Assembly: GCA_029267315.1 (NCBI GenBank)
Contig: JAJUJD010000002.1
Coordinates: forward strand, 1 to 55,462
Origin: Alcaligenaceae bacterium
GTDB taxonomy: Bacteria; Pseudomonadota; Gammaproteobacteria; Burkholderiales; Burkholderiaceae_B
DNA length: 55,462 nucleotides
Direction: 5' to 3'
Shown here: piece after piece, positions 1 to 8,611 of the stretch
Layout: every line of letters begins with the position of its first letter
Numbering within the stretch: position 1 is the stretch's first letter
Program-made: the position numbers and the translations under genes
Notes under the pieces: model-generated
The model's database searches: none
What the model was told of the DNA's origin: nothing
The model's input: the letters and a program-made list of their open reading frames with translations, nothing else

Positions 1-172
1 TCAAAAAGTGGCCGTGCGTGCGTGGCTGGATGGCAGGTCAGCCAAGGTCAAGCATGCAAAGCTGGAAGGCGGCGTTATGGAACTTGACTTGGAGCGGCGC
101 ACTGGCCTGATTGGCTTCAATCTGCACTTCAAGGACAACCAGCTCAGCTCGGTGGAAGAAGTTCAGGAGTGA
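1..172 (+). CDS. C-terminal fragment of an unrecognised protein
   Basis: An open frame enters at the window edge and ends at TGA 170-172, giving about 56 residues with no start codon in view. The tail is mixed hydrophobic and charged, ending in SVEEVQE, and has no motif I recognise. It lies convergent to the alcohol dehydrogenase at 245-1297. No clear terminator hairpin is visible in the 70 bases between them. That it is a real gene tail is inferred from the intact frame and its position; function cannot be assigned. Confidence 0.5.
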   Translation, partial: QKVAVRAWLDGRSAKVKHAKLEGGVMELDLERRTGLIGFNLHFKDNQLSSVEEVQE

Positions 173-244
173 GACCTTAACGGCCCCACTCGAATGTTGT
201 ACAGCGTAGGGGCAAACATGGAGTGTGTCCGGCTTTCCTCGTAA

Positions 245-1297
245 TCAAGGCGCCATGGTTGCAATGTCGATGACGAAGCGATACTTCACCTTGCCCTGCA
301 ACATGCGTTCGTAGGCCTCGTTAATCTGCTCCGCACGTATGAGCTCGATGTCGGCCACGATACCGTGTTCCGCGCAGAAATCCAGCATCTCTTGGGTTTC
401 CGGAATACCGCCTATCAGTGAACCCGCAATGCTGCGGCGCTTCATGATCAGGTTAAACACATTGGGTGAGGGGTGCGGGCTGGACGGCGCGCCCACCAGG
501 CCCAACACGCCGTCGCGCTTTAGCAGGACAAGGTAATCGTCGAGCTGATGTGGCGCCGCCACTGTATTCAAAATGAAGTCGAAGCTGCCTCTGTGGGCGG
601 CCATTTCCTCAGCGTTTCTGGAAACGACGACTTCGTGCGCCCCGAGTTCTGTTGCAGCATCGCGCTTGGACTCGGACGTGGTGAAGGCCACGACATCCGC
701 ACCCATCGCGCGGGCCAGTTTGATGCCCATGTGTCCCAGCCCGCCAATACCGACCACCCCCACCTTCTTGCCAGGGCCCGCCTGCCAGTGCCGCAGCGGC
801 GAATAGGTCGTAATGCCCGCGCACAGCAAGGGCGCGACGGCTGCCAGCTGCGACTCGGGATGACGGATGCGCAAAACATAGCGTTCGTGCACCACAATCT
901 GCTGGGCGTACCCGCCTAGCGTGTGCCCAGGATCGTCTTCAGTGGGCCCGTTATAGGTGGGCACCATGGCATCGCAGTAATTTTCGAAGCCTTCCTCGCA
1001 TTCCTCGCAGTGCTGGCAACTGTCAACGATGCAGCCGACCCCCACGAGGTCGCCTTCCTTGAACTGGCTGACATGCCCGCCCACGGCCGTGACGCGCCCC
1101 ACTATCTCGTGGCCGGGAACGCAGGGATAAAGCGTGCCAGCCCACTCCGAACGCACTTGGTGGAGATCGGAGTGGCAAATTCCACAGTATTCGATGGCGA
1201 TCTGCACATCGTGCGGGCCCGGGGCGCGCCGAGTGATTTGCAGGGGCTTGATTGGCTGGTCGCCTGCCAGGGCTCCGTAAGCTGTAATCGTGCTCAT
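245..1297 (-). CDS. Zinc-dependent NAD(P) alcohol dehydrogenase, cinnamyl-alcohol-dehydrogenase type (YahK/AdhA-like)
   Basis: Predicted cytosolic medium-chain dehydrogenase of 350 residues, a normal length, interconverting aldehydes and alcohols with NAD(P)H. The N-terminal catalytic half carries GICHSDLH (zinc ligand Cys41) and PGHE (His63-Glu64). A structural zinc lobe has four Cys at 94, 97, 100 and 108. The Rossmann half has the nucleotide loop GIGGLGHMG near residue 180. The start at 1297 is preceded by a good ribosome site (GAGGAATAACGG). It is divergent from the PIG-L gene, with about 135 bases between starts. The CAD/YahK subfamily is recognised from the whole pattern. The physiological substrate is unknown, and these enzymes are usually broad aldehyde reductases. 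It appears unrelated to the glycan genes next door. Confidence 0.9.
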   Translation of the reverse strand: MSTITAYGALAGDQPIKPLQITRRAPGPHDVQIAIEYCGICHSDLHQVRSEWAGTLYPCVPGHEIVGRVTAVGGHVSQFKEGDLVGVGCIVDSCQHCEECEEGFENYCDAMVPTYNGPTEDDPGHTLGGYAQQIVVHERYVLRIRHPESQLAAVAPLLCAGITTYSPLRHWQAGPGKKVGVVGIGGLGHMGIKLARAMGADVVAFTTSESKRDAATELGAHEVVVSRNAEEMAAHRGSFDFILNTVAAPHQLDDYLVLLKRDGVLGLVGAPSSPHPSPNVFNLIMKRRSIAGSLIGGIPETQEMLDFCAEHGIVADIELIRAEQINEAYERMLQGKVKYRFVIDIATMAP

Positions 1298-1433
1298 CCG
1301 TTATTCCTCTATCAGTTTGACATGCGAGTGCCTGACATTCGATGTTAAACCCTGTGCCTAGGGCGCTGGCAAGCATGGTGCGGGCGCATGGCTTGCTGCC
1401 ATATTGACTCCCACATATCGTCCAGCACCGTTC

Positions 1434-2174
1434 ATGCCGTCCAGACCATCATCCGCCGAAGGATCCGAGGGACCCGAGCTGACCGCCCATGTGCTTGGCC
1501 GCGTCATGGTTGTCTCACCCCATTATGATGACGCCGTATTCAGCTGCGGCCACCTGCTGTCCGCGGTGCCGGAAAGCGTCGTCGTGACGGTCTGCACGGC
1601 CGTTCCCGATGATCCTCGGCAGCGCGCGACAGATTGGGACACACGCTGTGGCTTCTCCAGCGCGGAGGAAGCCATGCAGACCCGATGCGAGGAGAACCAG
1701 CAAGCTCTGGACATCCTCCGCGCACAGGGTGTAGATATCGCCTTCCTGGACGGCCAGTATCTGCAATCCGAGCGCAACAGCATGGACTTGCTGAGCGATA
1801 CGCTGCTGTCCTGCATTCGTGAATTTCGACCTGACAGCGTCTGCACCCCGCTGGGCCTGTTCCACGCCGATCATTTGCTGGTGGCGGACGCCCTCCTTCA
1901 GCTGCAACATCGTGTCCGGGGAGTGCGTTGGCTTGCGTACGCGGATATCCCGTATAACAAGAATGCCGATACGGTTGCCCACCGAACGCAGCAGCTGGCG
2001 GACCGGGGCGTGGAATGCGAGCCCATACGGTTGAACTTGGTACCGGGCCGCAAGCGGGAGGCGGTGGAAGCCTATCGCAGCCAGTTCCGCGGCTTGGGGC
2101 ACCAGGATGGCGCCGCCATCATGCAACACGAAGAGCAGTATTGGCTGCTGCACCAAAACCTGGAGATACTGTGA
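1434..2174 (+). CDS. PIG-L/LmbE family deacetylase
   Basis: Predicted zinc-dependent N-deacetylase of about 246 residues acting on N-acetyl sugars or related amides. The metal-site motif near the N-terminus reads SPHYDDAVFSCG, where the family usually has PHPDDE; the first Asp is kept and the Glu position is Ala. The downstream HxDH-type element is GLFHADHLL. The start is uncertain: ATG 1434 is used here, and TTG 1404 would add ten residues; neither has a strong ribosome site. The stop overlaps the GTG of the following glycosyltransferase by four bases, so the two are probably translated together. The context implies removal of an acetyl group from a sugar in the local glycan; the substrate is inferred only. 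Confidence 0.8.
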   Translation: MPSRPSSAEGSEGPELTAHVLGRVMVVSPHYDDAVFSCGHLLSAVPESVVVTVCTAVPDDPRQRATDWDTRCGFSSAEEAMQTRCEENQQALDILRAQGVDIAFLDGQYLQSERNSMDLLSDTLLSCIREFRPDSVCTPLGLFHADHLLVADALLQLQHRVRGVRWLAYADIPYNKNADTVAHRTQQLADRGVECEPIRLNLVPGRKREAVEAYRSQFRGLGHQDGAAIMQHEEQYWLLHQNLEIL

Positions 2175-3058
2175 ATGCAGCTGCCGAAACAGCAGATGCT
2201 GTCACGGTCGTTGTGCTGACGTACAACCGAAGGCAGGAACTCGAGCATTGTCTACATCAGTTGACAGCCTTGCCCGAAAACCCGCCGATCATCGTCGTTG
2301 ACAATGGCAGCAGCGACGACACCGTGCAATTTGTGCGCCGCCGGCATCCGCAAGTTCGCCTGGTGCAGAGCCCGAGCAATAAGGGAGCGGCGGGGCGTAA
2401 CTTGGGAGTGGAGCAGGTAACCACGCCCTTTGTTGCCTTCAGCGACGACGACACCTGGTGGGCACCAGGCTCGCTGAAACGCGCAGCGGCAATTCTGCAA
2501 AACAATCCTAAGCTTGCCGTGCTCAGCGCCCGCATACTGGTCGAACCTGACCAGCGGTTGGACCCAGCTTGCAACATCATGCAGGCCAGCCCACTTCCCG
2601 AAGTGGAGGGCGTGGGCCCGATGCTCACCGGCTTCATGGCAGGTGCCAACATCATGCGGACCGAAGCCTTCAGACAGTGTGGCGGTTATTGGCCGCCCTT
2701 TTTCATCGGTGGTGAGGAAGCCCTGCTGGCCATGGATATTCTTGAGGCCGGCTGGCGCATTGCCTACGCTCCTGCCCTGCTGGTGCATCATCGGCCCTCT
2801 TTAAACCGCGACAGCACACTGCGGCGCAGGCTGGTGGCGCGCAATGCCATATGGACGGCTTGCCTCAGGCTTCCATGGCCCGTTGCTGCACGGCGCATCC
2901 GTGATGTTCTCTCTCAGCTGGACGGCGCTGAGCGCGGCCAAGTCCTAGCAGCCACTGTTAGGCACATGCCGCGACTTTTGCGAGCCCGCCAGGTGGTGGG
3001 TCTGACAACCCTAACCATGCTGCAGGCAGTGTGGAAAACGGAAATCGCCGCATGCTGA
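2171..3058 (+). CDS. Family 2 glycosyltransferase
   Basis: A 295-residue GT-A fold transferase. The N-terminus carries the nucleotide-sugar core: VVVLTYNR, DNGSSDD, and the metal-binding FSDDDTWW. A later GGEEALL segment fits the acceptor/catalytic region. No membrane segment is seen, so it is probably a cytosolic or peripheral inverting transferase. GTG 2171 is chosen because it forms a GTGA overlap with the PIG-L stop; a longer frame starting at 2015 would run through the PIG-L gene and is rejected. It lies in a small + strand unit with the deacetylase and ugd. Sugar donor and acceptor cannot be read from the sequence. Confidence 0.87.
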   Translation: MNAAAETADAVTVVVLTYNRRQELEHCLHQLTALPENPPIIVVDNGSSDDTVQFVRRRHPQVRLVQSPSNKGAAGRNLGVEQVTTPFVAFSDDDTWWAPGSLKRAAAILQNNPKLAVLSARILVEPDQRLDPACNIMQASPLPEVEGVGPMLTGFMAGANIMRTEAFRQCGGYWPPFFIGGEEALLAMDILEAGWRIAYAPALLVHHRPSLNRDSTLRRRLVARNAIWTACLRLPWPVAARRIRDVLSQLDGAERGQVLAATVRHMPRLLRARQVVGLTTLTMLQAVWKTEIAAC

Positions 3059-3144
3059 ACGGCTCAGTCCCTCAAACGTCTTCGAATCCGAACAGGTACG
3101 CCGATTGCCGCTGACTTCCTCCACCTCTTTGCATCGGGAATCCC

Positions 3145-4548
3145 ATGAAACTCGTCATCATCGGCTCGGGGTATGTGGGCTTGGTTACCGGCTGCTGTCT
3201 GGCCGAAGCAGGCAATGAAGTGGTCTGTGTAGACCATGACGTCCGCAAACTCGCTGCCCTGCGCGAAGGGCGTCTACCGTTTCATGAGCCAGAGCTGCAG
3301 GACGTGCTTGTCGAACAATGCGCGGCAGGACGCCTGAAGTTCGAGTCCGCTATCGGCCGCGCCATGCCTGGCGCAGAATGCGTGTTTCTCTGTGTCGGCA
3401 CCCCCGCACAGGAAGATGGAAATGCCAACCTGGACAATCTTATGCTGTGCGTACGCGAATTGGCAGACACCGCTTTTGAGGAATGCATCGTGGTCATCAA
3501 ATCCACGGTGCCGGTTGGAACGTCTGACCGGATCGAGGCCATGTTGAATGAGGCTCGCCTCACCAGGCCCGGGCAAATCTCGGTAAAGGTAGCATCAAAC
3601 CCAGAGTTTCTTGCCGAAGGTCGAGCCGTACGTGATTTTCGCCAGCCGGATCGCATCGTCATCGGAACCCACGATCCAGAAACAGCATCGACACTGGCCC
3701 GGCTTTACGCCCCCTTTTCCGAGAATGGAAGGCGTCTTATCTGTATGGACCGCCGGAGTGCCGAATTTGCGAAATACGCCTGCAACGCCATGTTGGCGGC
3801 GCGAATATCGATGGTGAACGAACTGGCGGGCATAGCCGGGGCGCTGGGCGCAGACATGAAACACATCTTGCCTGTGCTCAGAACGGACCCGCGCATAGGC
3901 GGCACGTATCTGAATCCGGGGGTTGGCTACGGCGGAAGCTGTTTGCCCAAGGATTTACAAGCCTTGATCCAGTTGGCCAACGGTGTTGGCGAGCCGGCGG
4001 CCATGCTCCAAAGTGTGCGTAGTGTGAACCAACATCAAATTGAGAAAATGCGTAGGATGATCAAGGCGCAGTTCAGGGGGCAACTGCGAGGACGCACGCT
4101 CGCCATATGGGGTCTGTCGTTCAAGCCCGGTACTGACGATGTACGCGCAGCGCCCAGCCTCGCACTGATTCGTTTGCTGCACGAAGACGGCGCCTGCCTG
4201 AAGGCGTACGACCCCGTGGCGAACCAAGCCGCCCGCGCAGCGCTGGAAGCCACACCTGTGAGCTTTCACGAAAGTGCCCTGTCAGCCTGCGAGGACGCCG
4301 ACGCAATGGTGTTGATGACAGAGTGGGAAGAATTTCGCCAACCCGACTTCCAGGCGTTGGCGAGTCAACTACGCGGCCGGCTGATATTCGATGGTCGCGG
4401 TTTGTATGACACGGACAGCTTGGCCGCCCATGGATTGATGGTGCTGCCCATTCACAAGGCGGCTCCTCCGACTGAAAGTGAGTCGTTCGCCCGCAGGGAG
4501 GCGGCGTTCCCTTCCACATTGCCCATGGAACGGCAAAAGTATTCGTAG
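3145..4548 (+). CDS. ugd: UDP-glucose 6-dehydrogenase
   Basis: Oxidises UDP-glucose to UDP-glucuronate with two NAD+. The 467-residue protein has the Rossmann motif GSGYVG at 7-12, SNPEFLAEG near 151-159, and the catalytic cysteine Cys266 in GGSCLPKD. The C-terminal UDP-binding domain follows. About 30 extra residues trail the usual end (after [13 protein letters not shown]). That tail is encoded opposite the last codons of the UDP-xylose synthase gene, a 97-base convergent overlap. The product is the substrate of that UDP-xylose synthase, so the two genes form a functional pair although transcribed towards each other. The enzyme assignment is firm; which glycan uses the sugar is inference. 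Confidence 0.95.
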   Translation: MKLVIIGSGYVGLVTGCCLAEAGNEVVCVDHDVRKLAALREGRLPFHEPELQDVLVEQCAAGRLKFESAIGRAMPGAECVFLCVGTPAQEDGNANLDNLMLCVRELADTAFEECIVVIKSTVPVGTSDRIEAMLNEARLTRPGQISVKVASNPEFLAEGRAVRDFRQPDRIVIGTHDPETASTLARLYAPFSENGRRLICMDRRSAEFAKYACNAMLAARISMVNELAGIAGALGADMKHILPVLRTDPRIGGTYLNPGVGYGGSCLPKDLQALIQLANGVGEPAAMLQSVRSVNQHQIEKMRRMIKAQFRGQLRGRTLAIWGLSFKPGTDDVRAAPSLALIRLLHEDGACLKAYDPVANQAARAALEATPVSFHESALSACEDADAMVLMTEWEEFRQPDFQALASQLRGRLIFDGRGLYDTDSLAAHGLMVLPIHKAAPPTESESFARREAAFPSTLPMERQKYS

Positions 4549-5480
4549 GTGTGGGCCAGTCCAAGCCGTAACGGTATTTCCGGCTTCCAACCCAGCTTTT
4601 CCTGAGCCAACCCTGTATCTGGCCGACGCACGCAGGGGTCATCTGACGGCAGTGGCCGGAAAACAATGGGCACATCATGCCCGACCAGCTCTCGTACCAT
4701 GTGAGCGATCTGCAATACGGTGATCTCTTCAGTCCCCCCCAGATTTACCGGGCCCACAAAATCTTCAGGGCTTGCCATCAGTCTTTGCAGGGCCTCCACC
4801 ATGTCATCGACATAGCAAAGCGATCGCGTTTGACTGCCATCGCCATACACCGTGAGCGCGCGCCCGGTAAGGGCTTGCGCAAAGAAATTCGACACCACTC
4901 GGCCATCGTCAGGCGCCATGCCGGGACCATAAGTATTGAAGATACGGGCAATCTTCACCCGCGCGCCCCGCACCCGTTGAAATTCAACGAACAGGGTTTC
5001 TGCACAGCGCTTACCCTCGTCGTAGCAGGAGCGCGTCCCAACCGGGTTCACATTGCCGTGGTAATTCTCATGTTGCGGATGCTGCTCCGGATCGCCATAG
5101 ACTTCGCTGGTGGACGCTTGCAGGATTCTGGCGTTGCAGGTAACCGCCAACTCCAGCAGGTTGTTCGAGCCGAGCACGCAGGTGCGCAAGGTGAAAATGG
5201 GATCTTCCTGATAACGCTTGGGTGAAGCAGGGCAGGCCAGATTGAAGATGTGAGTCGGGTGAAGAGTCTCGGGCAAAGGGTCAATAATGTCATGCTCGAT
5301 CAGCTCAAAGCCGGGGTGGGCAAGCATGTCGCTCACTGCCTGCGGGGAGCCTGTGACAAAGCTGTCCAGACAAATCACCCTGTGCCCCTGCTGCAGCAAG
5401 CTGCGACACAAATGGGCACCCAGAAACCCGGCTCCGCCAGCCACCAGGAAGGTATTGACGCTATGTTCTCGGGCTGCCAT
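4452..5480 (-). CDS. UDP-glucuronate decarboxylase (UDP-xylose synthase)
   Basis: Extended SDR of 342 residues that decarboxylates UDP-glucuronate to UDP-xylose. NAD loop GGAGFLG at 15-21, then the UXS hallmarks [20 protein letters not shown] and [14 protein letters not shown], with catalytic Tyr153 and Lys157. The start at 5480 has a strong ribosome site (GGAGG) and overlaps the end of the preceding glycosyltransferase by 20 bases. It is the last gene of the nine-gene - strand unit. The C-terminal tail after EYFCRSMGN is longer than usual and overlaps the ugd tail on the other strand. The signature favours UXS over dTDP-glucose dehydratase or UDP-galacturonate epimerase. Confidence 0.9.
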   Translation of the reverse strand: MAAREHSVNTFLVAGGAGFLGAHLCRSLLQQGHRVICLDSFVTGSPQAVSDMLAHPGFELIEHDIIDPLPETLHPTHIFNLACPASPKRYQEDPIFTLRTCVLGSNNLLELAVTCNARILQASTSEVYGDPEQHPQHENYHGNVNPVGTRSCYDEGKRCAETLFVEFQRVRGARVKIARIFNTYGPGMAPDDGRVVSNFFAQALTGRALTVYGDGSQTRSLCYVDDMVEALQRLMASPEDFVGPVNLGGTEEITVLQIAHMVRELVGHDVPIVFRPLPSDDPCVRRPDTGLAQEKLGWKPEIPLRLGLAHTYEYFCRSMGNVEGNAASLRANDSLSVGGAAL

Positions 5481-6474
5481 TTGACGCCTCCATTAATTCT
5501 TCCAGCACCCGGTCCCAGTCCGCAACGAACCGCTGGATGCTGAAACGCTCGCGCGCAGTTCGCCGGGCTTCGGCGCCCCATTTGCGTGCCAACCCGGGGT
5601 CTTGGAGAAGCTCTTGCCCGACCTCCACCAGTACACTGGGTTTTGTGTCGACATATCCGTTGATGCCGTTACGAATGACTTGGTTGAGCTCAGTTGCCGC
5701 AATGCCCAGCACAGGCACCCCGGCCAGCATGGCTTCAACTAGTGAGAGCCCCAGACTGGCGTAGCGTATGGGCGAAAAAAAGAAACGGTATCGGGCCACA
5801 TGGGCGGGTACGTCCATATTCGGAACTTCGCCAAGCCCGCCGGAAATGGACTCCGAACCCATGCCGATTAGTTCCAAGGGCAGTTGGGCCCGCGTCCAGT
5901 CATAAATGTCGGCACCGACTCTGCGGCCCCGACGGCCCAGATGATTAATGACCACAATGCCCCGCTTTAACTCCCCAGAATATTGCACGCCATCAATATC
6001 TGGGACACCATGCTCAACGACAGCGACCGGCATGCCGGCACTGTCCCACATGAGTGCGTTGTAGTGCGTAACATGAACAAGTATCCCCTGTTCATGTCGA
6101 AAGAAGTGCTGCGTGTTGGTGGGGTGAGGTTCCGGCGGGTTATGCTCTATGTATATACAAGGTAGCTTTATTTGCTGCTCGGTCAGCAACAAATGCCTGT
6201 CTTCTTCGAAAGCCTGTCGCGACTGGTAGATGATGCAATCCAGCTCCTGCTCGCGCAGCTTGTCTGCATCGACCATGTGAACGTTCTTTCCCCATGGAAT
6301 TTTGTCGCCCAAGCCGGAATATGACGGCCTGTTATCGGAGGTGACGGGGATAATGAATTCGTGTTCCAGCTGGGTCAGGGAATAAAGATAATTGCCGTGC
6401 ACATGCCAGGTCAGGATCCGCAGCCTCCGCTTTGGGGAAGGTCGAGGCAAGGACTGCCCTGTTTGCGCAGTCAT
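5461..6474 (-). CDS. GT-B type glycosyltransferase (GT1/GT4-like)
   Basis: A 337-residue protein whose C-terminal half holds the GT-B donor-site pattern ([18 protein letters not shown] followed by NGINGYV), typical of retaining GT4 enzymes with the E-x7-E element. The N-terminal acceptor half is divergent, with [14 protein letters not shown] near the start. No signal peptide or membrane span is seen. Its start forms an ATGA overlap with the stop of the GT9 gene upstream, so translation is coupled. It belongs to the - strand glycan operon and probably adds one sugar in the cytosol. Donor and acceptor are unknown. Confidence 0.82.
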   Translation of the reverse strand: MTAQTGQSLPRPSPKRRLRILTWHVHGNYLYSLTQLEHEFIIPVTSDNRPSYSGLGDKIPWGKNVHMVDADKLREQELDCIIYQSRQAFEEDRHLLLTEQQIKLPCIYIEHNPPEPHPTNTQHFFRHEQGILVHVTHYNALMWDSAGMPVAVVEHGVPDIDGVQYSGELKRGIVVINHLGRRGRRVGADIYDWTRAQLPLELIGMGSESISGGLGEVPNMDVPAHVARYRFFFSPIRYASLGLSLVEAMLAGVPVLGIAATELNQVIRNGINGYVDTKPSVLVEVGQELLQDPGLARKWGAEARRTARERFSIQRFVADWDRVLEELMEASNGSPRT

Positions 6475-7634
6475 ACGCGTGCTCCCGCCCCAGCGTAGCT
6501 GGTATGTGCCATGGCTTTTGGGCCGTCGTCAGACGCTGACAATCGGTTGTGAGCCTCGTACATTACTTGATCCACGTGCACTCCTAAGGCGCACACATGT
6601 CCCACCGGGCATACATCGTATGCACAGGGCCGGCACGGCGGGTCGCTATGCAGCACAGTGTGCAGCCTTTCATTCAATGGCGCCCATCGGCGCACATCGC
6701 TACCGGAAGCGATCACCACACTGGCAGCTTGCACGGCAGCGGCCACGTGAGAAATGCCGGTGTCATTGCAAATCAACAGTCGGGACTTACGAATCAAAGC
6801 AGCTAACACCCCCAGAGGTGTCTGTCCACAGAGCACCTCCACCTTGATCCCCGCCCCCGCAGCCATACGTTGAAGCTGACTGGCGAGGGGCCCCTCTTCC
6901 TCGCTGCCAGTCAGCGCAATATGCCACCCTTCCATGCCCAGGCTGCGTGCGACTTGGGCGTACCGCTCCAGTGGCCAGCGCCTCGATGCGAGTCGGGCGC
7001 CGCCGTGAATGCATACCGTGCGCTCCAACTGCAAGCCATATCGAAGGGCGAGCAACTTGGCGGCCTGCTCTTCCTCCGCCGAGACGGGCAGGGAAAGGCC
7101 GTCGTCCTCGGCCGCGAGGCCGAGGTGCTGCAGCAAAGCAAGATAGCGATGCACTTCATGCAATGTGTCGGGCCAGGGAAGCAGGTGGGGTTCGGCTGCT
7201 GCACCGGCAGGGATGAAACCGGCCCATTGCTTGGGCTGCATGCGGCCGACAATATCGTTGGACTGCGGCCCGCTGCCGTGCATCTGCAGGATCAGATCGA
7301 ACCTCCGGGAGCGTATGTCTCGGTAGAACCCAGGCAATGCGTCGTGGGCAACAGGCTTTTCAGGGAATGCCGGGTCGCCGGGAAACAGGATGAGTTCATC
7401 GACGAGCTCCGGAAACCGCTCGACCACCGGTCGTGCACTTTCCAGCCCGATCAGGCAGATATGGGCTTCAGGCCAAGCTGCGCGAATGGCGCGCAACGCC
7501 GGGACAAAGCAGAGCATGTCACCTAGATTCAGAGCGCGAAACACCGCCAAGCGGGAGACTTGCCCTAGCTCTGCCGCCCAGGGGCGCGCGACACTGCGTC
7601 CTTCAAGGTCAGAGCGAGGCTCGGAGCACATCAT
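6471..7634 (-). CDS. Family 9 glycosyltransferase (heptosyltransferase-like)
   Basis: A 387-residue protein resembling ADP-heptose:LPS heptosyltransferases. The N-terminal RALNLGDMLCFVPALRAI matches the GDxL region and the C-terminal ICNDTGISHVAAA matches the GT9 donor site. Near the C-terminus lies a Cys/His cluster, CRPCAYDVCPVGHVC, also present in slightly different form in the other GT9 of this operon. Start 7634 is chosen because it gives an ATGA overlap with the GT2 gene upstream; a longer frame up to 7886 would run inside that gene. Donor heptose is inferred from the family and from the heptose-phosphatase-like gene in the same operon. Confidence 0.85.
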   Translation of the reverse strand: MMCSEPRSDLEGRSVARPWAAELGQVSRLAVFRALNLGDMLCFVPALRAIRAAWPEAHICLIGLESARPVVERFPELVDELILFPGDPAFPEKPVAHDALPGFYRDIRSRRFDLILQMHGSGPQSNDIVGRMQPKQWAGFIPAGAAAEPHLLPWPDTLHEVHRYLALLQHLGLAAEDDGLSLPVSAEEEQAAKLLALRYGLQLERTVCIHGGARLASRRWPLERYAQVARSLGMEGWHIALTGSEEEGPLASQLQRMAAGAGIKVEVLCGQTPLGVLAALIRKSRLLICNDTGISHVAAAVQAASVVIASGSDVRRWAPLNERLHTVLHSDPPCRPCAYDVCPVGHVCALGVHVDQVMYEAHNRLSASDDGPKAMAHTSYAGAGARV

Positions 7635-8611
7635 GGCAGGGCCACCCCAAAGCGACGTACTCCTGCAAGCCGCCAATAAACGGAAAGAAGAGGAATGCAT
7701 GCAGATGTAAGCAGCAATTCCGCCACGTTGCGCAGGGTGGCCGCACTGCGACGCAAACGCCATGTGAAAAAAGCCAGTGTTGCCACCAACCAGCCCAGCG
7801 CGAGCCCCAAAGCCAGCAGCAGCTGGCCGGCCAGCAAAGCAATTACTGCGGCAAGCACCAGCCCACTGATGAACAGGTATAGCCAAGGTGGCGCGGGACG
7901 AATCCGCTCTCGATAGAGCGCGGGGTGCTTGAGATACAACAGCACATCAAACATGACCTTCTTCTGCATCCCGATGCCCGCAGCAAACGGCATGGGTCGG
8001 AGCGGATGCACCACCAGCGCCTCTGGCGCCCGAGCGATACGGTAGGCCCCTTCCAACAGGCTGAAATGCAGGTCTGAATCTTCCCGCCATGCCATGCTGA
8101 AACGTTCGTCGAACCCTCCCAGTGCCTCAAGAACATGGCGGCGAATAAAGCAGTTGGCCGTCACGAACTCAGCCCTGGTCAGCCCTGCGGCATCCAGCTC
8201 AATATCGGAGGGGCGTGCAGGTAGGGGCATGATGATGCTTCCCGTCACCGCAGCAAACTCGGGAGACAACGCGTTGAGACCGGCTTCCAGCCATGCAGGA
8301 TCGGGTAAGGTGTCATCATCTGTAAACGCGATGACCGGAGCCGAGGCATGCCGCCACCCCTGATTACGCGCCCCGGCTGGCCCCTGTGTGGCGCGGATTT
8401 CCAGATAGTGGATAACCAGGCCCGGGCGAGCTATCGCTGCCGCATCACGGCACACTTCACGCGCCGCCGCACTGGGACCATCGTCACAAACAATGATTTC
8501 GTATGCGTCGGCCGCAAGGGTTTGCTTCAGCAGGGCGTTCAGGCACCGCTTCAGCAGATCAGGCCGCCGATACGTGGGCACCACGACACTTACGGCCGGC
8601 TTCGGTTTCAT
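7631..8611 (-). CDS. Family 2 glycosyltransferase with C-terminal membrane segments
   Basis: A 326-residue enzyme with a GT-A domain first (VSVVVPTYRRPDLL, FTDDDTLPDPAWL as DXD region, MAWREDSDLHF as ED motif). It ends in a membrane section of about two closely spaced hydrophobic stretches (LFISGLVLAAVIALL and LALGLALGWLVATLAFF). It is therefore expected at the cytoplasmic face of the inner membrane, possibly acting on a lipid-linked acceptor. Its start overlaps the carbamoyltransferase stop by four bases and its own stop overlaps the GT9 start, so it is coupled on both sides. It is the only obviously membrane-anchored protein in the glycan operon. Confidence 0.87.
   Translation of the reverse strand: MKPKPAVSVVVPTYRRPDLLKRCLNALLKQTLAADAYEIIVCDDGPSAAAREVCRDAAAIARPGLVIHYLEIRATQGPAGARNQGWRHASAPVIAFTDDDTLPDPAWLEAGLNALSPEFAAVTGSIIMPLPARPSDIELDAAGLTRAEFVTANCFIRRHVLEALGGFDERFSMAWREDSDLHFSLLEGAYRIARAPEALVVHPLRPMPFAAGIGMQKKVMFDVLLYLKHPALYRERIRPAPPWLYLFISGLVLAAVIALLAGQLLLALGLALGWLVATLAFFTWRLRRSAATLRNVAELLLTSACIPLLSVYWRLAGVRRFGVALP

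Noticed and set aside
1317-1347. Promoter-like TTGACA with repeated TGACATxCGA before the PIG-L gene
   Set aside because: The -10 region is poor and the direct repeat is short; not strong enough to list as a feature.
2015-2170. N-terminal extension of the GT2 gene
   Set aside because: It lies wholly inside the PIG-L gene; the GTG at 2171 with a four-base overlap is a better start.
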